From Micromonospora sp. NBC_01740 (GTDB lineage Bacteria > Actinomycetota > Actinomycetes > Mycobacteriales > Micromonosporaceae), in NCBI RefSeq assembly GCF_035920365.1, contig NZ_CP109150.1, forward strand, positions 7,192,001-7,256,000: 64,000 bases of DNA. The letters run 5' to 3'. Below the pieces are notes generated by a model. It had not been told where the DNA came from. It saw only the letters and a list, made by a program, of their open reading frames with translations, and ran no database searches. Within the stretch, counting starts at the first letter, position 1; every line of letters starts with the position of its first letter. This document shows, piece after piece, positions 8,852-18,633 of the stretch. The position numbers and the translations under genes are program-made.

Positions 8852-10720
8852 CTACAGCCCTCCCGCGGCCTGCTCGCGCAACGCCCGGGCGTGCTGTTCC
8901 AGCGACAGCAGCTCCCCGAAGGCGGCGAAGTACTCGTCCTTGTTGTTGACCGGGTTGATCCGCTGGATCCGGGACTTGAGATCCCTGATCCGGCTGGTCA
9001 CCGAGCCGAACTGCAACCGGGCCATGGTGACCGAGACGTAGCGCGGGTCGGGCTCGCCGTCGATGCGCAGCGGCTCCACCGCCAGTTCACCGACGAGCGC
9101 CCGGGCGGCCAGGTCCTCGCAGGCGTCGCGGACCGACTCGATCCAGACCGCACCGCCGGTGGCCGTGGCGACCCCGCCGACCGCCGCGACGGCCGCCCGC
9201 ACCGCGACGTGCACGGGGTGCCGGTACTCCGACGCCTCGACCGCGTCGAACATCGGCCCGGCCAGCACCGGCTCCTGGAGGGCGAGCTTCAGCGCCTCCC
9301 GCTCGACCATCGACTGCGGGTTGTCGACGATCGGCTCCGCCGGGGCGGGCCGGGGCGCGGGCGGGGCGTCCCGGCCGGGTGCGGCCGAGGCGGCGGCGAG
9401 CACGGCCCGCTGCACCGGCTCGATCTCCATGCCGAGGTCGCCGGCGAGCTTGCGCACGTACTCCGGACGCTTCTCCCGGTCCTTGAGCTTGGCGACCAGC
9501 GGCGCGGCCCGGCGCATCGCCTCGACCCGGCCGTCGACGGTGTCGAGGTCGAAGCGGTTGATCACGTGCCGCAGCGCGAAGTCGACAAGCGGCTCGCGGC
9601 GGGCGACCAGGTCGCGAACGGCCAGGTCGCCCTTTGCCAGGCGCAGGTCGCAGGGATCCATGTTGTCGGGGCTGACCGCGATGAACGTACGCCCGACGAA
9701 GCGCTGGTCGTCCTCGAAGGCACGCAGGGCGGCCTTCTGGCCGGCGGCGTCCCCGTCGAAGGTGAAGATGATCTCGCCGGCCACGTCGTCGGTGTCCATC
9801 AGCAGCCGGCGCAGCACCCCGATGTGGTCCCCGCCGAACGCCGTGCCGCAGGTCGCCACGGCCGTCGGGACCCCGGCCAGGTGGCAGGCCATCACGTCGG
9901 TGTAGCCCTCGACCACGACCACCTTGCCCTGCTTGGCGATCTCCCGCTTGGCCTGGTCGATCCCGTAGAGGACGTGCGACTTCTTGTAGATCGGCGTCTC
10001 GGGGGTGTTCAGGTACTTCGGGCCGTCGTCGTCGTCGAAGAGCTTGCGGGCGCCGAAGCCGATCACGTCGCCGGTCAGGTCGCGGATCGGCCACATCAGC
10101 CGGCGGCGGAACCGGTCGATCAGCGTGCCGGAACGCGACGGGCGGGACAGCCCGGCGGTGACCAGCTCGTCGTGGCTGAAGCCCTGCTGGCGCAGGTGCT
10201 TGGTGAGCAGGTCCCAGGCGTCGGGCGCGAAGCCGCAGCCGTAGCGCTCGGCGGCGGCCCGGTCGAAGCCGCGCCGGGCCAGGAACTCCCGGGCCGGACG
10301 CGCGCCGGCGGTGGTGAGCTGGCCGCGGTAGAACTCCACGGCGGCGGCGTGCGCGGCGACGAGGCGCTGCCGCTGCCCCTGCTGGGGGCGCGGGCGCGGC
10401 GCGGCCGAGTCGTTCTCGACGTAGCGCAACTGGAGGCCGGCGCGGTCGGCGAGCCGCTCGACCGACTCGACGAAGCTGAGGTGCTCGGCGTCCATCAGGA
10501 ACTTGATCGCGTCGCCGCCGGCGCCGCAGCCGAAGCAGTACCAGACGTTACGGGCGGGCGAGACGTTGAACGACGGGCTCTTCTCGTCGTGGAACGGGCA
10601 CAGCCCCTTGAGGTTGCCGCTGCCGGCCGACCTCAGGGTCACCGTCTCGGAGATGACGTCGGCGATCGAGCTGCGTTCCCGGACCAGCGCGATGTCCTCG
10701 TCCCGGATCCGCCCAGCCAT
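8852..10720 (-). CDS. dnaG: DNA primase
   Basis: Synthesises RNA primers for the replication fork. It has 622 residues from the ATG at 10720 ([16 protein letters not shown]), the usual start in actinobacteria; upstream in-frame codons add no conserved residues. The CHC2 zinc finger uses C41, H44, C62 and C65 (CPFH and CFGC). The TOPRIM catalytic core shows E271 (VVEGYTDVM) and D322/D324 (FDGDAAG). The variable C-terminal region should bind the DnaB helicase. Gene order with dgt nearby resembles the mycobacterial dnaG-dgt block. Confident. Confidence 0.97.
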   Translation of the reverse strand: MAGRIRDEDIALVRERSSIADVISETVTLRSAGSGNLKGLCPFHDEKSPSFNVSPARNVWYCFGCGAGGDAIKFLMDAEHLSFVESVERLADRAGLQLRYVENDSAAPRPRPQQGQRQRLVAAHAAAVEFYRGQLTTAGARPAREFLARRGFDRAAAERYGCGFAPDAWDLLTKHLRQQGFSHDELVTAGLSRPSRSGTLIDRFRRRLMWPIRDLTGDVIGFGARKLFDDDDGPKYLNTPETPIYKKSHVLYGIDQAKREIAKQGKVVVVEGYTDVMACHLAGVPTAVATCGTAFGGDHIGVLRRLLMDTDDVAGEIIFTFDGDAAGQKAALRAFEDDQRFVGRTFIAVSPDNMDPCDLRLAKGDLAVRDLVARREPLVDFALRHVINRFDLDTVDGRVEAMRRAAPLVAKLKDREKRPEYVRKLAGDLGMEIEPVQRAVLAAASAAPGRDAPPAPRPAPAEPIVDNPQSMVEREALKLALQEPVLAGPMFDAVEASEYRHPVHVAVRAAVAAVGGVATATGGAVWIESVRDACEDLAARALVGELAVEPLRIDGEPDPRYVSVTMARLQFGSVTSRIRDLKSRIQRINPVNNKDEYFAAFGELLSLEQHARALREQAAGGL

Positions 10721-10858
10721 GTCCGCCACCCCCTCGGCGTACATCCTGCCCTGCCGCACCGACGCCGCGCCGCCGGGGGACGCCGCGTGTGGCGACCACC
10801 GCCGTCACCTCGGCGCTCGCGCCCGCGACGGCCGCCCCCGCCCGGCCGGGTCACGGCC

Positions 10859-10882
10859 ACCCGGCGCGGTGCCACGCCGGGT
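10859..10882 (-). terminator. Hairpin at the 3' end of the BCCT gene
   Basis: Perfect 8-bp arms ACCCGGCG (10859-10866) and CGCCGGGT (10875-10882) with an 8-base loop overlap the BCCT stop codon. It is a likely intrinsic terminator or 3' stabiliser without a T-run. The rest of the spacer to dnaG shows nothing else clear. Confidence 0.5.
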
Positions 10883-12516
10883 CAGCGCGGGCGCCGCAGG
10901 TAGCGCCGCACCGGCGGCGGGTCCTCCTCGTCGTACGACCGGGCCGCCCGGACGGCGGCGGCCAGGCCGGAGCGGCGGACCCGCGGCGGCGGGTTGACCG
11001 CCGGGTCCCGGGCCATGTCCCGGACCAGCGCGACGGCCAGGCCGAGCATCACCACCACGAAGGGCAGGGCGACGAGGATGGTCGCCTGTTGCAGCGCGTC
11101 CAGCCCGCCCACCAGCAGCAGTACGGCGGCGACCGCGCCGATCAGCACGCCCCAGACCACCACCAGCGCGCGGTGCGGGCGCAGCGCGCCCCGGGAGGTC
11201 AGCGAGCCGAGCACCAGGGACGCCGAGTCGGCGCTGGTGACGAAGTACAGCGCGATCAGCACCATGGCCAGCACGCTGGTCAGCGTCGCCAGCGGCAGTG
11301 CCCCCAGCAGGCCGAAGAGGGCCTGCTCGGTGCCCGCCCCGACGTCGGCGACCAGGTCCCGGGCGCCGGTGGCCTGCGCCCGCAGCCCGCTTCCGCCCAT
11401 CACCGCGAACCAGACCGCGCTGGCTCCGCTCGGCACCAGCAGCACCCCGACGACGAACTGCCGGACCGTGCGGCCCCGGGAGATGCGGGCGATGAAGGTG
11501 CCCACGAAGGGCGCCCAGGAGATCCACCACGCCCAGTAGAAGATCGTCCAGGAGCCGAGCCAGGACGGATCGGAGAAGGCGCCCGTGCGGGTCGACATGA
11601 AGACCAGGTTGCTGAGATAGTCGCCCACCGCGGCCGGCAGGACCTCCAGCGTGTAGATGGTCGGCCCGACCACGAAGACGAAGAGCATCAGCAGCACCGC
11701 CAGCAGCACGTTGGTGGTGGAGAGCCACTTGATGCCCCGGTGCAGCCCGGAGAAGGCGGAGATGACGAACGCCAGGGTGAGCGCGCCGATCACCACCAGT
11801 TCCACCGCGGTCGTGTCCGGAACACCCGCCACCAGGTCGAGACCGGCGGCGACCTGGAGCGCGCCGAGGCCGAGGCTCGTCGCCGAGCCGAACACGGTGG
11901 CGAAGACGGCCAGCAGGTCGATCGCCCGCCCGGCCGCGCCGTCGGCACGGTCCCCGAGCAGGGGGTGGAAGGCCGCCGAGATCCGGTTCTCCCGGCCCCT
12001 GCGGAAGGTCGAGTACGCCAGCGCGAGCGCGACGACGGCGTAGATCCCCCAGGGGTGCAGCGTCCAGTGGAAGAGGGTGTACTGCATCGCCGTGGCACCG
12101 GCCGCGCCGGTCTGCGGTGCGACGCCGGTGGCCGGCGGAGGCACGGCGTAGTGCTGGATGGGCTCGGCGACGGCGAAGAAGACCAGGCCGATCCCCATCC
12201 CGGCGCTGAACATCATGGCCACCCAGGCCAGCGTGCTGAACTCCGGTTCGTCGTCGTCGGCACCGAGCCGGATCCGGCCGAACCTCGTCGTCGCGATGAT
12301 CACCGAGAGCACCAGGAAGGCGTCGGCGGCCACCACGAAGAACCAGCCGAAGGTGTCGATGACCCAGGCCAGGCCCGACTCGCCGAAGCCGGCCAGGGAG
12401 CCCCGGGCCAGCACGCCCCACGCCACCACGGCCAGTACGCCGCCGACGCTGAGCGCCAACACCGTCCGGTCGATCCGGCCCACGGCCTGCGCCCGGTCCC
12501 GTACCTGCCCGCTCAT
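10882..12516 (-). CDS. BCCT family betaine/choline/carnitine transporter
   Basis: A 544-residue inner-membrane carrier with about twelve helices. The BCCT glycine motif [21 protein letters not shown] follows the second to third helix. The tryptophan-rich substrate segment is [20 protein letters not shown], followed by SRGRTVRQF. Family members import glycine betaine, choline, ectoine or carnitine, generally with sodium or protons, for osmotic protection. The cytoplasmic tail is short and arginine-rich (RRYLRRPR). The start ATG at 12516 follows a GGGGGTGG ribosome-binding site. An 8-bp inverted repeat lies directly upstream. Substrate not determined. Confidence 0.94.
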   Translation of the reverse strand: MSGQVRDRAQAVGRIDRTVLALSVGGVLAVVAWGVLARGSLAGFGESGLAWVIDTFGWFFVVAADAFLVLSVIIATTRFGRIRLGADDDEPEFSTLAWVAMMFSAGMGIGLVFFAVAEPIQHYAVPPPATGVAPQTGAAGATAMQYTLFHWTLHPWGIYAVVALALAYSTFRRGRENRISAAFHPLLGDRADGAAGRAIDLLAVFATVFGSATSLGLGALQVAAGLDLVAGVPDTTAVELVVIGALTLAFVISAFSGLHRGIKWLSTTNVLLAVLLMLFVFVVGPTIYTLEVLPAAVGDYLSNLVFMSTRTGAFSDPSWLGSWTIFYWAWWISWAPFVGTFIARISRGRTVRQFVVGVLLVPSGASAVWFAVMGGSGLRAQATGARDLVADVGAGTEQALFGLLGALPLATLTSVLAMVLIALYFVTSADSASLVLGSLTSRGALRPHRALVVVWGVLIGAVAAVLLLVGGLDALQQATILVALPFVVVMLGLAVALVRDMARDPAVNPPPRVRRSGLAAAVRAARSYDEEDPPPVRRYLRRPR

Positions 12517-12524
12517 GGCCACCC

Positions 12525-12546
12525 CCTGCCCATCCTGCTGGGCAGG
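12525..12546 (-). promoter_or_regulatory. 8-bp inverted repeat upstream of the BCCT gene
   Basis: CCTGCCCA (12525-12532) and TGGGCAGG (12539-12546) are perfect arms separated by six bases. The repeat ends 9 bp before the BCCT start and touches its ribosome-binding site. It may be an operator or a leader hairpin that limits translation; it could also end the upstream siderophore-gene transcript. Confidence 0.5.
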
Positions 12547-12593
12547 AGGGCGGCACACGGCGATATCGGGCGAACCTGCCCGGCAGTGGTTGG

Positions 12594-13430
12594 TCAGGCG
12601 GGGACGGCGGCGGCCTCCTCGGCCTCCACCTGCCGCTTCCAGTCGGACTTGCTGGCCCGCCAGCCCTCGTCGTCCATGCCCCGGCGCCAGTAGCCGGAGA
12701 TGGAGAGCCGCTCGCGGGGAACGGCGTGCTCGACGCGGAGCAGGCGCCGCAGCTCCTTGACGAAGGTGGCCTCGCCGTGCACGAAGGCCTGCACGTCCCC
12801 GGGCGGGAACTCCAGGGCGCGGACGGCCGCGACCAGGGCCTCCCCGACCGGGCGGTCGCCCCGGTGCAGCCAGGTCAGGCGCACCGCGCCCGGGCTGGCC
12901 AGCGGCTGCTCCTCGGTCGGGTCGGCGACCTCGACGAAGACGGTGGCCGGGGCGCCGGCGGGCAGCCGCTCCAGGGCGGCGGCGATGGCCGGCAGCGCGC
13001 TCTCGTCGCCCACCAGCAGGTGCCAGTCGGCGTCGGGGCTGGGGGCGTACTCCCCGCCGGGGCCGACGAAGGGCACCGGGTCGCCGGGGCGCAGCGCGGC
13101 CGCCCACGGCCCGCCCAGCCCCACGTCACCGTGGTGCACGATGTCGACGGTCAGCTCGCCGGCCGACGCGTCCCAGGCCCGCACGGTGTACGCGCGCAGC
13201 CGGGGCCACTGCTCCCGGGGCAGGTCGCGGCGGAGCGCGTTGAGATCCGCCGGGATCGGGTACCGCGTCCCCGGCGCCGGGAAGACGATCTTGATGTAGT
13301 GGTCGGTGAACTCGCCCACCGGCAGGCCGGCCAGCTCCTCACCCCCGAGCACCAGCCGGACGACGTGGGGGGTGGGCCGCTCGGTGCGCAGTACCCGGGC
13401 GGTGGTGACCTTGATGGGGCGCTCCGTCAT
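12594..13430 (-). CDS. Siderophore-interacting FAD-binding reductase
   Basis: A 278-residue flavoprotein of the ViuB/SIP family that reduces ferric siderophores in the cytoplasm to release iron. The N-terminal FAD-binding barrel carries FTDHYIKIVFP and RAYTVRAWDASAGELTVDIVHHGD. The C-terminal NAD(P)H-like domain contains LLVGDESALPAIAAALE and ends SGYWRRGMDDEGWRASK, a typical SIP signature. It starts at the ATG at 13430, six bases from a palindromic iron box at 13436-13449. Expression is therefore probably repressed by an IdeR/DmdR-type regulator when iron is plentiful. No siderophore biosynthesis genes are in the window. Confidence 0.95.
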   Translation of the reverse strand: MTERPIKVTTARVLRTERPTPHVVRLVLGGEELAGLPVGEFTDHYIKIVFPAPGTRYPIPADLNALRRDLPREQWPRLRAYTVRAWDASAGELTVDIVHHGDVGLGGPWAAALRPGDPVPFVGPGGEYAPSPDADWHLLVGDESALPAIAAALERLPAGAPATVFVEVADPTEEQPLASPGAVRLTWLHRGDRPVGEALVAAVRALEFPPGDVQAFVHGEATFVKELRRLLRVEHAVPRERLSISGYWRRGMDDEGWRASKSDWKRQVEAEEAAAVPA

Positions 13431-13435
13431 GCCGG

Positions 13436-13449
13436 TTAGGCTAGCCTAA
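13436..13449 (-). promoter_or_regulatory. Iron box (IdeR/DmdR-type operator)
   Basis: TTAGGCTAGCCTAA is a perfect 14-bp palindrome. It matches the core of the actinobacterial iron-box consensus (TTAGGTTAGGCTAACCTAA). It lies 6 bp before the start codon of the siderophore-interacting reductase and contains the stop codon of dgt. Transcription must start within or very near the box, so repressor binding would block the promoter directly. Confidence 0.85.
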
Positions 13450-14747
13450 GTTCGCGCGCCTGCCCATCCCTGATCCCCCGTCGGCGGGTGCCCGCGCCCA
13501 CCGCGCACCACCCGCGCGTGCCAGGCGACAGCCGCCGGGTCGGTCAGCGAGGCCACCTGGTCGACCACCACCCGGAGCCGGGCCGCGTCGTCCGGCGCGG
13601 CCGACCAGAGCGGGGCGAAGACGGGATCCAGCCCGTCCGGTGCCCGGTCGGCCAGGGCGTGCACCAACTCCGCCAGCACCTCCCGCTGCCGCCGGTAGCG
13701 GTCCGCCGCGCCGGGGCGACGCATCACGTACCGCAGGGCGATGCCCTTGAGCAGCGCGCACTGCGCCCGGATCCGCCGGGGCACCACCAGGTCGGCGGCG
13801 TAGCGGCGGTGCGGCCGGGGACCGTACCGCGCCTGCGTGGCCGCCACCACCGTCGAGACGAAGCGGCCGGTCAGCACGCTGGTGGTGGCCTTCAGCGCCG
13901 CCTGCGCGCGGTGGCTGCCGTCGTAACCGGCCAGTGGGGCGAGCGCCGGGTCGTCGAGCAGCTCCAGCAGCACGTCGCCGAGGTCGGCCGGGGACTCGCC
14001 GGAGTACGCGGCGGCGACGTCGGCGCAGAGCGCGGCCCGCTCGTCGGGGTCGCGCAGCAGCGTACGCAGCGCCACGTACCCGCCGTGGATGCCGTCCTCG
14101 ACGTCGTGCACCGAGTACGCGACGTCGTCGGCCCAGTCCATCACCTGCGCCTCCAGGCAGCGCCGGTCGTCACCCGGGCCGCCCGTACGCAGCCAGGCAA
14201 AGAGCGGGAGGTCGTCGTCGTACACCCCGAACTTGCGCTGCTCTTGGCGGCGGGGCCACGGGTACTTGCTGACCGCGTCGAGCGATGCCCGGGTCAGGTT
14301 GAGGCCGGCGGACCGCCCGCCCGGGGCCACCACCTTGGCCTCCAGGCGGGTCAGCACCCGCAGCGTCTGCGCGTTGCCCTCGAAGCCGCCGCACCCGGCC
14401 GCGAGGTCGTCCAGCGCGTCCTCGCCGTTGTGCCCGAACGGCGGGTGACCGAGATCGTGGGCGAGCCCCGCGGTGTCGACCACGTCCGGGTCGCAGCCCA
14501 GCCGGGCCCCCATCTCGCGGGCGATCTGCGCGACCTCCAGCGAGTGGGTCAGCCGGGTACGCAGGAAGTCGTCGGTGCCGGCCGTGTGCACCTGGGTCTT
14601 CGCGGCCAGCCGCCGGAACGCCGCCGAGTGCAGCACCCGGGCGCGGTCCCGCTCGTACGCCGACCGCCCGTGACCGGTGTCCTTCGGCGGCTCGGCGACC
14701 CAGCGGGCGACGTCCGGATCGTCCGGCCCGGGAGGCTCAGTCCTCAC
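13446..14747 (-). CDS. dgt: Deoxyguanosinetriphosphate triphosphohydrolase-like protein
   Basis: An HD-domain dNTP triphosphohydrolase of 433 residues, hydrolysing dGTP to deoxyguanosine and triphosphate. Metal-binding motifs are visible: RLTHSLEVAQIAREM supplies the first histidine, and GLAHDLGHPPFGHNGEDAL supplies the HD pair and following histidines. A later aspartate lies in MDWADDVAYSVHDVEDG. It begins with GTG at 14747, overlapping the 3' end of the VOC gene by 11 bases, so the two are probably co-transcribed. Its stop codon lies inside the iron box of the next gene. The dnaG neighbourhood matches other actinobacteria. Confidence 0.95.
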   Translation of the reverse strand: MRTEPPGPDDPDVARWVAEPPKDTGHGRSAYERDRARVLHSAAFRRLAAKTQVHTAGTDDFLRTRLTHSLEVAQIAREMGARLGCDPDVVDTAGLAHDLGHPPFGHNGEDALDDLAAGCGGFEGNAQTLRVLTRLEAKVVAPGGRSAGLNLTRASLDAVSKYPWPRRQEQRKFGVYDDDLPLFAWLRTGGPGDDRRCLEAQVMDWADDVAYSVHDVEDGIHGGYVALRTLLRDPDERAALCADVAAAYSGESPADLGDVLLELLDDPALAPLAGYDGSHRAQAALKATTSVLTGRFVSTVVAATQARYGPRPHRRYAADLVVPRRIRAQCALLKGIALRYVMRRPGAADRYRRQREVLAELVHALADRAPDGLDPVFAPLWSAAPDDAARLRVVVDQVASLTDPAAVAWHARVVRGGRGHPPTGDQGWAGART

Positions 14748-15090
14748 GCTGCCGCAGCACGCAGAACTCGTTGCCCTCCGGATCGGCCAGCACGGTCCAC
14801 CCGCCGTCGCCCTGCCCCACGTCGACGTGCCGGGCCCCCATGTCGACCAGCCGCTCGACCTCGGCCTCCTGGTCGTCGGGACGCAGGTCGATGTGCAGCC
14901 GGTTCTTGGTCGTCTTGTCGTCGGTCACCGGCACGAAGACGATGCCCGGCAGCCGGTCGGCGGACCGGCGGATCTCCACCTCGTCCGGCTGCTCGGTGAC
15001 CACCTGGTAGCCCAGCGCCTCGGCCCACCAGCGGGCGAGCCGGGCGGGGTCCCGGGCGTCGACGGTCAGGCTCTCCCAGGCGCTGCTCAT
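14737..15090 (-). CDS. VOC family (glyoxalase/bleomycin-resistance fold) protein
   Basis: A 117-residue protein with the paired beta-alpha-beta-beta-beta pattern of the vicinal oxygen chelate superfamily. Motifs are VDARDPARLARWWAEALGY at the N terminus, NRLHIDLRP in the middle and DPEGNEFCVLRQ at the end. The start is placed at the ATG at 15090, because upstream in-frame codons give only arginine-rich sequence. Such proteins may be metal-dependent enzymes or binding proteins; the substrate is unknown. It is co-directional with dgt and overlaps it. Confidence 0.88.
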   Translation of the reverse strand: MSSAWESLTVDARDPARLARWWAEALGYQVVTEQPDEVEIRRSADRLPGIVFVPVTDDKTTKNRLHIDLRPDDQEAEVERLVDMGARHVDVGQGDGGWTVLADPEGNEFCVLRQRED

Positions 15091-15283
15091 GTCGATCAGG
15101 TTACGCCCGCGCGCCGCGAACGGCGCGCCGCCGGCGCGCGCCCGACGGCTACGCAACCTCCGAACAGTCGAGAGTTGTCGACCGATCGCCGTCGGTTACG
15201 GGATCGCGGTCCGGCATGGCCGCCGGTAGCGTTCCCAGCGCGGAACGTGACCAGACTGAGGGCCCGACGGTGGGGAGACGCCC

Positions 15284-15769
15284 GTGAACGCGGACACGAT
15301 GATGGGAACGGAACTGTCGGAGCTGCGCCGGCGCCGCCCGGAGGTGGCGGGCACGGTGCTGGCCGGGACCGACGGCCTGCTGATCTCCAGCGACCTGCCG
15401 ACGACGGACGCCACCCACCTGGCGGCGCTCGCGGCGGCGAGCTTCGGCCTCGGTCACCGGGTGGCCGACACCGTGCGGCACGGCGAGTTCCGGGAATCGG
15501 TGGTCCGCACCTCGACCGGCGCCGTCGTCACCTATCCCGCCGGGCGCAACGCCCTGTTGACGCTGGTCGCCGACGCCAGCGCCGACCTGGACGAGCTGCA
15601 CGCCGACGCGCGGGCGGTGGCCCGGCGCACCGGCTCGGTGCTGGACACCAGCCGCCTGATCGGGGCGGCGACGGTGCCCGAGGCACACGCCCGGCTCGCG
15701 GCCCGCACCTCGGGCGGCAGGCTGCCCCGGCGCGTCACCCCCCACGCCTGGCGCCGCCCGCCGGTCTGA
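15284..15769 (+). CDS. Roadblock/LC7 domain protein (orphan)
   Basis: A 161-residue protein with a roadblock/LC7-like fold. It has the segments RRPEVAGTVLAGTDGLLISSDL, then LAALAAASFGLGHRVAD, and a hydrophobic LLTLVADASADLDELH strand. It begins at a GTG after GGGGAGA. No sensor kinase or small GTPase gene is adjacent, unlike the copy at 6947, so it is an orphan. A role in protein-protein regulation is likely; the partner is unknown. It converges with ppdK across a strong palindromic terminator. Confidence 0.85.
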   Translation: MNADTMMGTELSELRRRRPEVAGTVLAGTDGLLISSDLPTTDATHLAALAAASFGLGHRVADTVRHGEFRESVVRTSTGAVVTYPAGRNALLTLVADASADLDELHADARAVARRTGSVLDTSRLIGAATVPEAHARLAARTSGGRLPRRVTPHAWRRPPV

Positions 15770-15776
15770 GCAACCC

Positions 15777-15805
15777 CCGGGAGTCGGTCCGCGACCGACT
15801 CCCGG
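15777..15805. terminator. Bidirectional terminator hairpin
   Basis: A perfect 13-bp stem (15777-15789 with 15793-15805) has only a three-base loop. It lies eight bases after the roadblock stop and about 95 bp beyond the ppdK stop. Being symmetric and between convergent genes, it can terminate both. Confidence 0.8.
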
Positions 15806-15900
15806 CCCACGGTGCGGTCGCGCCGGCACGGGCCGCCCGCACGGCAGCGGCGGCGGATTCCGCTCCCCCGGGTCCGCCGCCGGCCTGTCGTCCTCGCGCG

Positions 15901-18633
15901 TCAGCGGCTGTCGGAGCCGTCCGTCTCCACCGCCGCGCGGCCGGCCTCCAGCCGGGCGACGGGCACCCGGAAGGGGGAGCAGGACACGTAGTCCAGGCCG
16001 ACCTCGTGGAAGAAGTGCACCGACTCCGGGTCGCCCCCGTGCTCGCCGCAGACGCCGAGCTTCAGCTCCGGCCGGGCCGCCCGGCCCTCCTCCGCGGCGA
16101 TGCGCACCAGCCGGCCCACGCCGTCGCGGTCGATCGACTCGAACGGCGAGATGCCGAAGATGCCCAGCTCCAGGTAGCGCCAGAAGAACGCGCCCTCGAC
16201 GTCGTCGCGGGAGAACCCCCAGCCCATCTGGGTCAGGTCGTTGGTGCCGAAGGAGAAGAACTGCGCCGCCTCGGCGATCTGGCCGGCGGTCAGCGCCGCC
16301 CGGGGCACCTCGATCATCGTGCCGATCAGCACCTCGACGCCGCTGTCCCCGACCACCTCGGCGATGATCTTCTCGGCCTCGGCGCGGACCGTCTCCAGCT
16401 CCTGCACCGCGCCGACCAGGGGGACCATGATCTCCGGCCTGGCCACCGCGCCGCTGCGGGTGACGGTGACCGCGGCCTCCGCGATCGCCCGGACCTGCAT
16501 GGCGAACAGACCGGGGATGACCAGGCCGAGGCGGACGCCACGCAGGCCCAGCATCGGGTTCTCCTCGTGCATCCGCCGGACGGCGGCGAGCAGCGCCTCC
16601 TCCTGCGCCACGTCCTCGCCGCGCTCCTGGGCGACCGCCACGTTGACCGCGAGCTGCTCCAGCGGGGGCAGGAACTCGTGCAGCGGCGGGTCGATCAGCC
16701 GGACGGTGACGGGCATCCCGTCCATCTCCCGGAAGATCTCCTCGAAGTCGGCCCGCTGCAACGGGAGCAGCGCCGCCAGCGCGGCCTCGCGCTCGGTGTT
16801 GTCGCGGGCCAGGATCAGCCGCTCGACCAGCTCGCGCCGGTCGCCGAGGAACATGTGCTCGGTGCGGCACAGCCCGATGCCCTCCGCGCCGAAGCGCCGG
16901 GCCCGGGCGGCGTCCGCGCCGGTGTCGGCGTTCGTGCGGACGGCCAGCCGCCGCCTGGCGTCGGCGTGCGACATGATCCGGTGTACGGCCCGGACCAGCG
17001 GATTGTCGACGTGCTCGGGGTCGAGGCTGCCCTCGAAGTACTGCACCACCTCCGACGGCATGACCGGCACCTCGCCGAGGTAGACCTTGCCGGTGGTGCC
17101 GTCGATGGAGACGACATCGCCCTCGACGACGGTCTGCCCGCCGACGACGAACCGGCGCTGCGGGACGTTGACCTCGATCTCGTCGGCGCCGGAGACGCAG
17201 GTCTTGCCCATCCCCCGCGCCACCACGGCGGCGTGGCTGGTCTTGCCGCCGCGCGAGGTGAGGATGCCCTGGGCGGCGATCATGCCGTTGAGGTCGTCGG
17301 GGTTGGTCTCGCGCCGGACCAGGATCACCGACTCCCCCTCGGCGGCCAGTTCGACCGCGCGGGCGGAGGTGAAGACCACCTTGCCCGACGCCGCGCCCGG
17401 CGACGCCCCGATGCCCTTCGCCACCGGCTGGAACTCGTGGTCGAGCCGGAACCGGGGGAACATCAGCTGGGCGAGCTGCGCGCCGTTGACCCGGTGCAGC
17501 GCCTCGTCGAGGTCGATCAGGCCCTCGTCGACGAGCTGCCCGGCGATGACGAACGCCGCGGCGGCGGTGCGCTTGCCGACGCGGGTCTGGAGCATCCAGA
17601 GCTTGCCGCGCTCGATGGTGAACTCGATGTCGCAGAGGTCCCTGTAGTGACCCTCCAGCCGGGCCATGATGCCGAGCAGTTCGTCGTAGGACTTCTTGTC
17701 CAGCCGCTCCAGCTCCTGCAACGGCACGGTGTTGCGGATGCCCGCGACCACGTCCTCGCCCTGGGCGTTGGCCAGGTAGTCGCCGTAGATGCCCTGGGCG
17801 CCGCTGGCGGGGTCGCGGGTGAACGCGACGCCGGTGCCGGAGTCCGGGCCGAGGTTGCCGAAGACCATCGCCACCACGTTGACCGCCGTGCCCAGGTCGG
17901 CCGGGATCCGCTCCTGGCGGCGGTAGAGCACCGCGCGCTCGGCGTTCCACGACTCGAAGACCGCGCGGATGGCGAGGTCGAGCTGCTCGCGCGGCTCCTG
18001 CGGGAACTCCCGGCCGGTGTGCTTGAAGAAGATCTTCTTGTACGCGTCGACCAGCCCCCGCAGGTCGTCGGCGTCGAGGTCGAGGTCGTCGTGGGTGCCC
18101 TTGGCCCGCTTGGCGTCGTCGAGCGCGTGCTCGAACTCCTCGCCCGGCACCTCGCACACCGTCTTGCCGAACATCTGGATCAGGCGGCGGTAGGAGTCCC
18201 AGGCGAACCGGTCCGCGCCGCCGGAGGTCTGCGCGTCCGCGCCGCTGGCCTGTCGCGCGAGCCCCTGGACGCTGCGGTCGTTGAGGCCGACGTTGAGGAC
18301 GGTCTCCATCATGCCGGGCATGGAGAACTTGGCGCCGGAGCGGACGGACACCAGCAGCGGGTCCTCCGGGTCACCGAGGCGCTTGCCCATCGCCTGCTCC
18401 AGCGACGCGAGGTGCGCGGCGATCTGGTCGGCCAGGCCGTCCGGTTCCTCCCCGGTCGCGAGGTACGCCTTGCAGGCCTCCGTGGTGATCGTGAAGCCCG
18501 GTGGGACCGGCAGGCCGAGATTGGTCATCTCGGCCAGGTTGGCCCCCTTGCCACCGAGCAGTTCCTTGAGATCCTTGTTGCCCTCGGCGAAGGCGTACAC
18601 GTACTTGTGTTCCACCGTCTCCTGCTTTGCCAC
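15901..18633 (-). CDS. ppdK: Pyruvate, phosphate dikinase
   Basis: Interconverts ATP, phosphate and pyruvate with AMP, diphosphate and phosphoenolpyruvate, so it can serve glycolysis or gluconeogenesis. It has 910 residues, close to the family norm. The N-terminal ATP-grasp domain starts VYAFAEGNKDLKELLGGKGA. The phospho-carrier H467 lies in RGGKTSHAAVVARGMGKTCV. The C-terminal PEP/pyruvate barrel has the catalytic C862 in GVCGEHGGDP. The GTG start at 18633 follows GGGAGGG. It is transcribed alone. No ppdK regulatory-protein gene (DUF299) is in the window. Confidence 0.97.
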   Translation of the reverse strand: MAKQETVEHKYVYAFAEGNKDLKELLGGKGANLAEMTNLGLPVPPGFTITTEACKAYLATGEEPDGLADQIAAHLASLEQAMGKRLGDPEDPLLVSVRSGAKFSMPGMMETVLNVGLNDRSVQGLARQASGADAQTSGGADRFAWDSYRRLIQMFGKTVCEVPGEEFEHALDDAKRAKGTHDDLDLDADDLRGLVDAYKKIFFKHTGREFPQEPREQLDLAIRAVFESWNAERAVLYRRQERIPADLGTAVNVVAMVFGNLGPDSGTGVAFTRDPASGAQGIYGDYLANAQGEDVVAGIRNTVPLQELERLDKKSYDELLGIMARLEGHYRDLCDIEFTIERGKLWMLQTRVGKRTAAAAFVIAGQLVDEGLIDLDEALHRVNGAQLAQLMFPRFRLDHEFQPVAKGIGASPGAASGKVVFTSARAVELAAEGESVILVRRETNPDDLNGMIAAQGILTSRGGKTSHAAVVARGMGKTCVSGADEIEVNVPQRRFVVGGQTVVEGDVVSIDGTTGKVYLGEVPVMPSEVVQYFEGSLDPEHVDNPLVRAVHRIMSHADARRRLAVRTNADTGADAARARRFGAEGIGLCRTEHMFLGDRRELVERLILARDNTEREAALAALLPLQRADFEEIFREMDGMPVTVRLIDPPLHEFLPPLEQLAVNVAVAQERGEDVAQEEALLAAVRRMHEENPMLGLRGVRLGLVIPGLFAMQVRAIAEAAVTVTRSGAVARPEIMVPLVGAVQELETVRAEAEKIIAEVVGDSGVEVLIGTMIEVPRAALTAGQIAEAAQFFSFGTNDLTQMGWGFSRDDVEGAFFWRYLELGIFGISPFESIDRDGVGRLVRIAAEEGRAARPELKLGVCGEHGGDPESVHFFHEVGLDYVSCSPFRVPVARLEAGRAAVETDGSDSR

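Noticed and set aside
12517..13107. In-frame extension of the BCCT transporter into the siderophore reductase gene
   Set aside because: The extension is low-complexity shadow sequence; ATG 12516 has a good ribosome-binding site and the family N terminus.
15149..18157. Thousand-residue open frame on the minus strand over ppdK
   Set aside because: It is a frame-shifted shadow of ppdK with Arg/Gly/Ala-rich, motif-free sequence.
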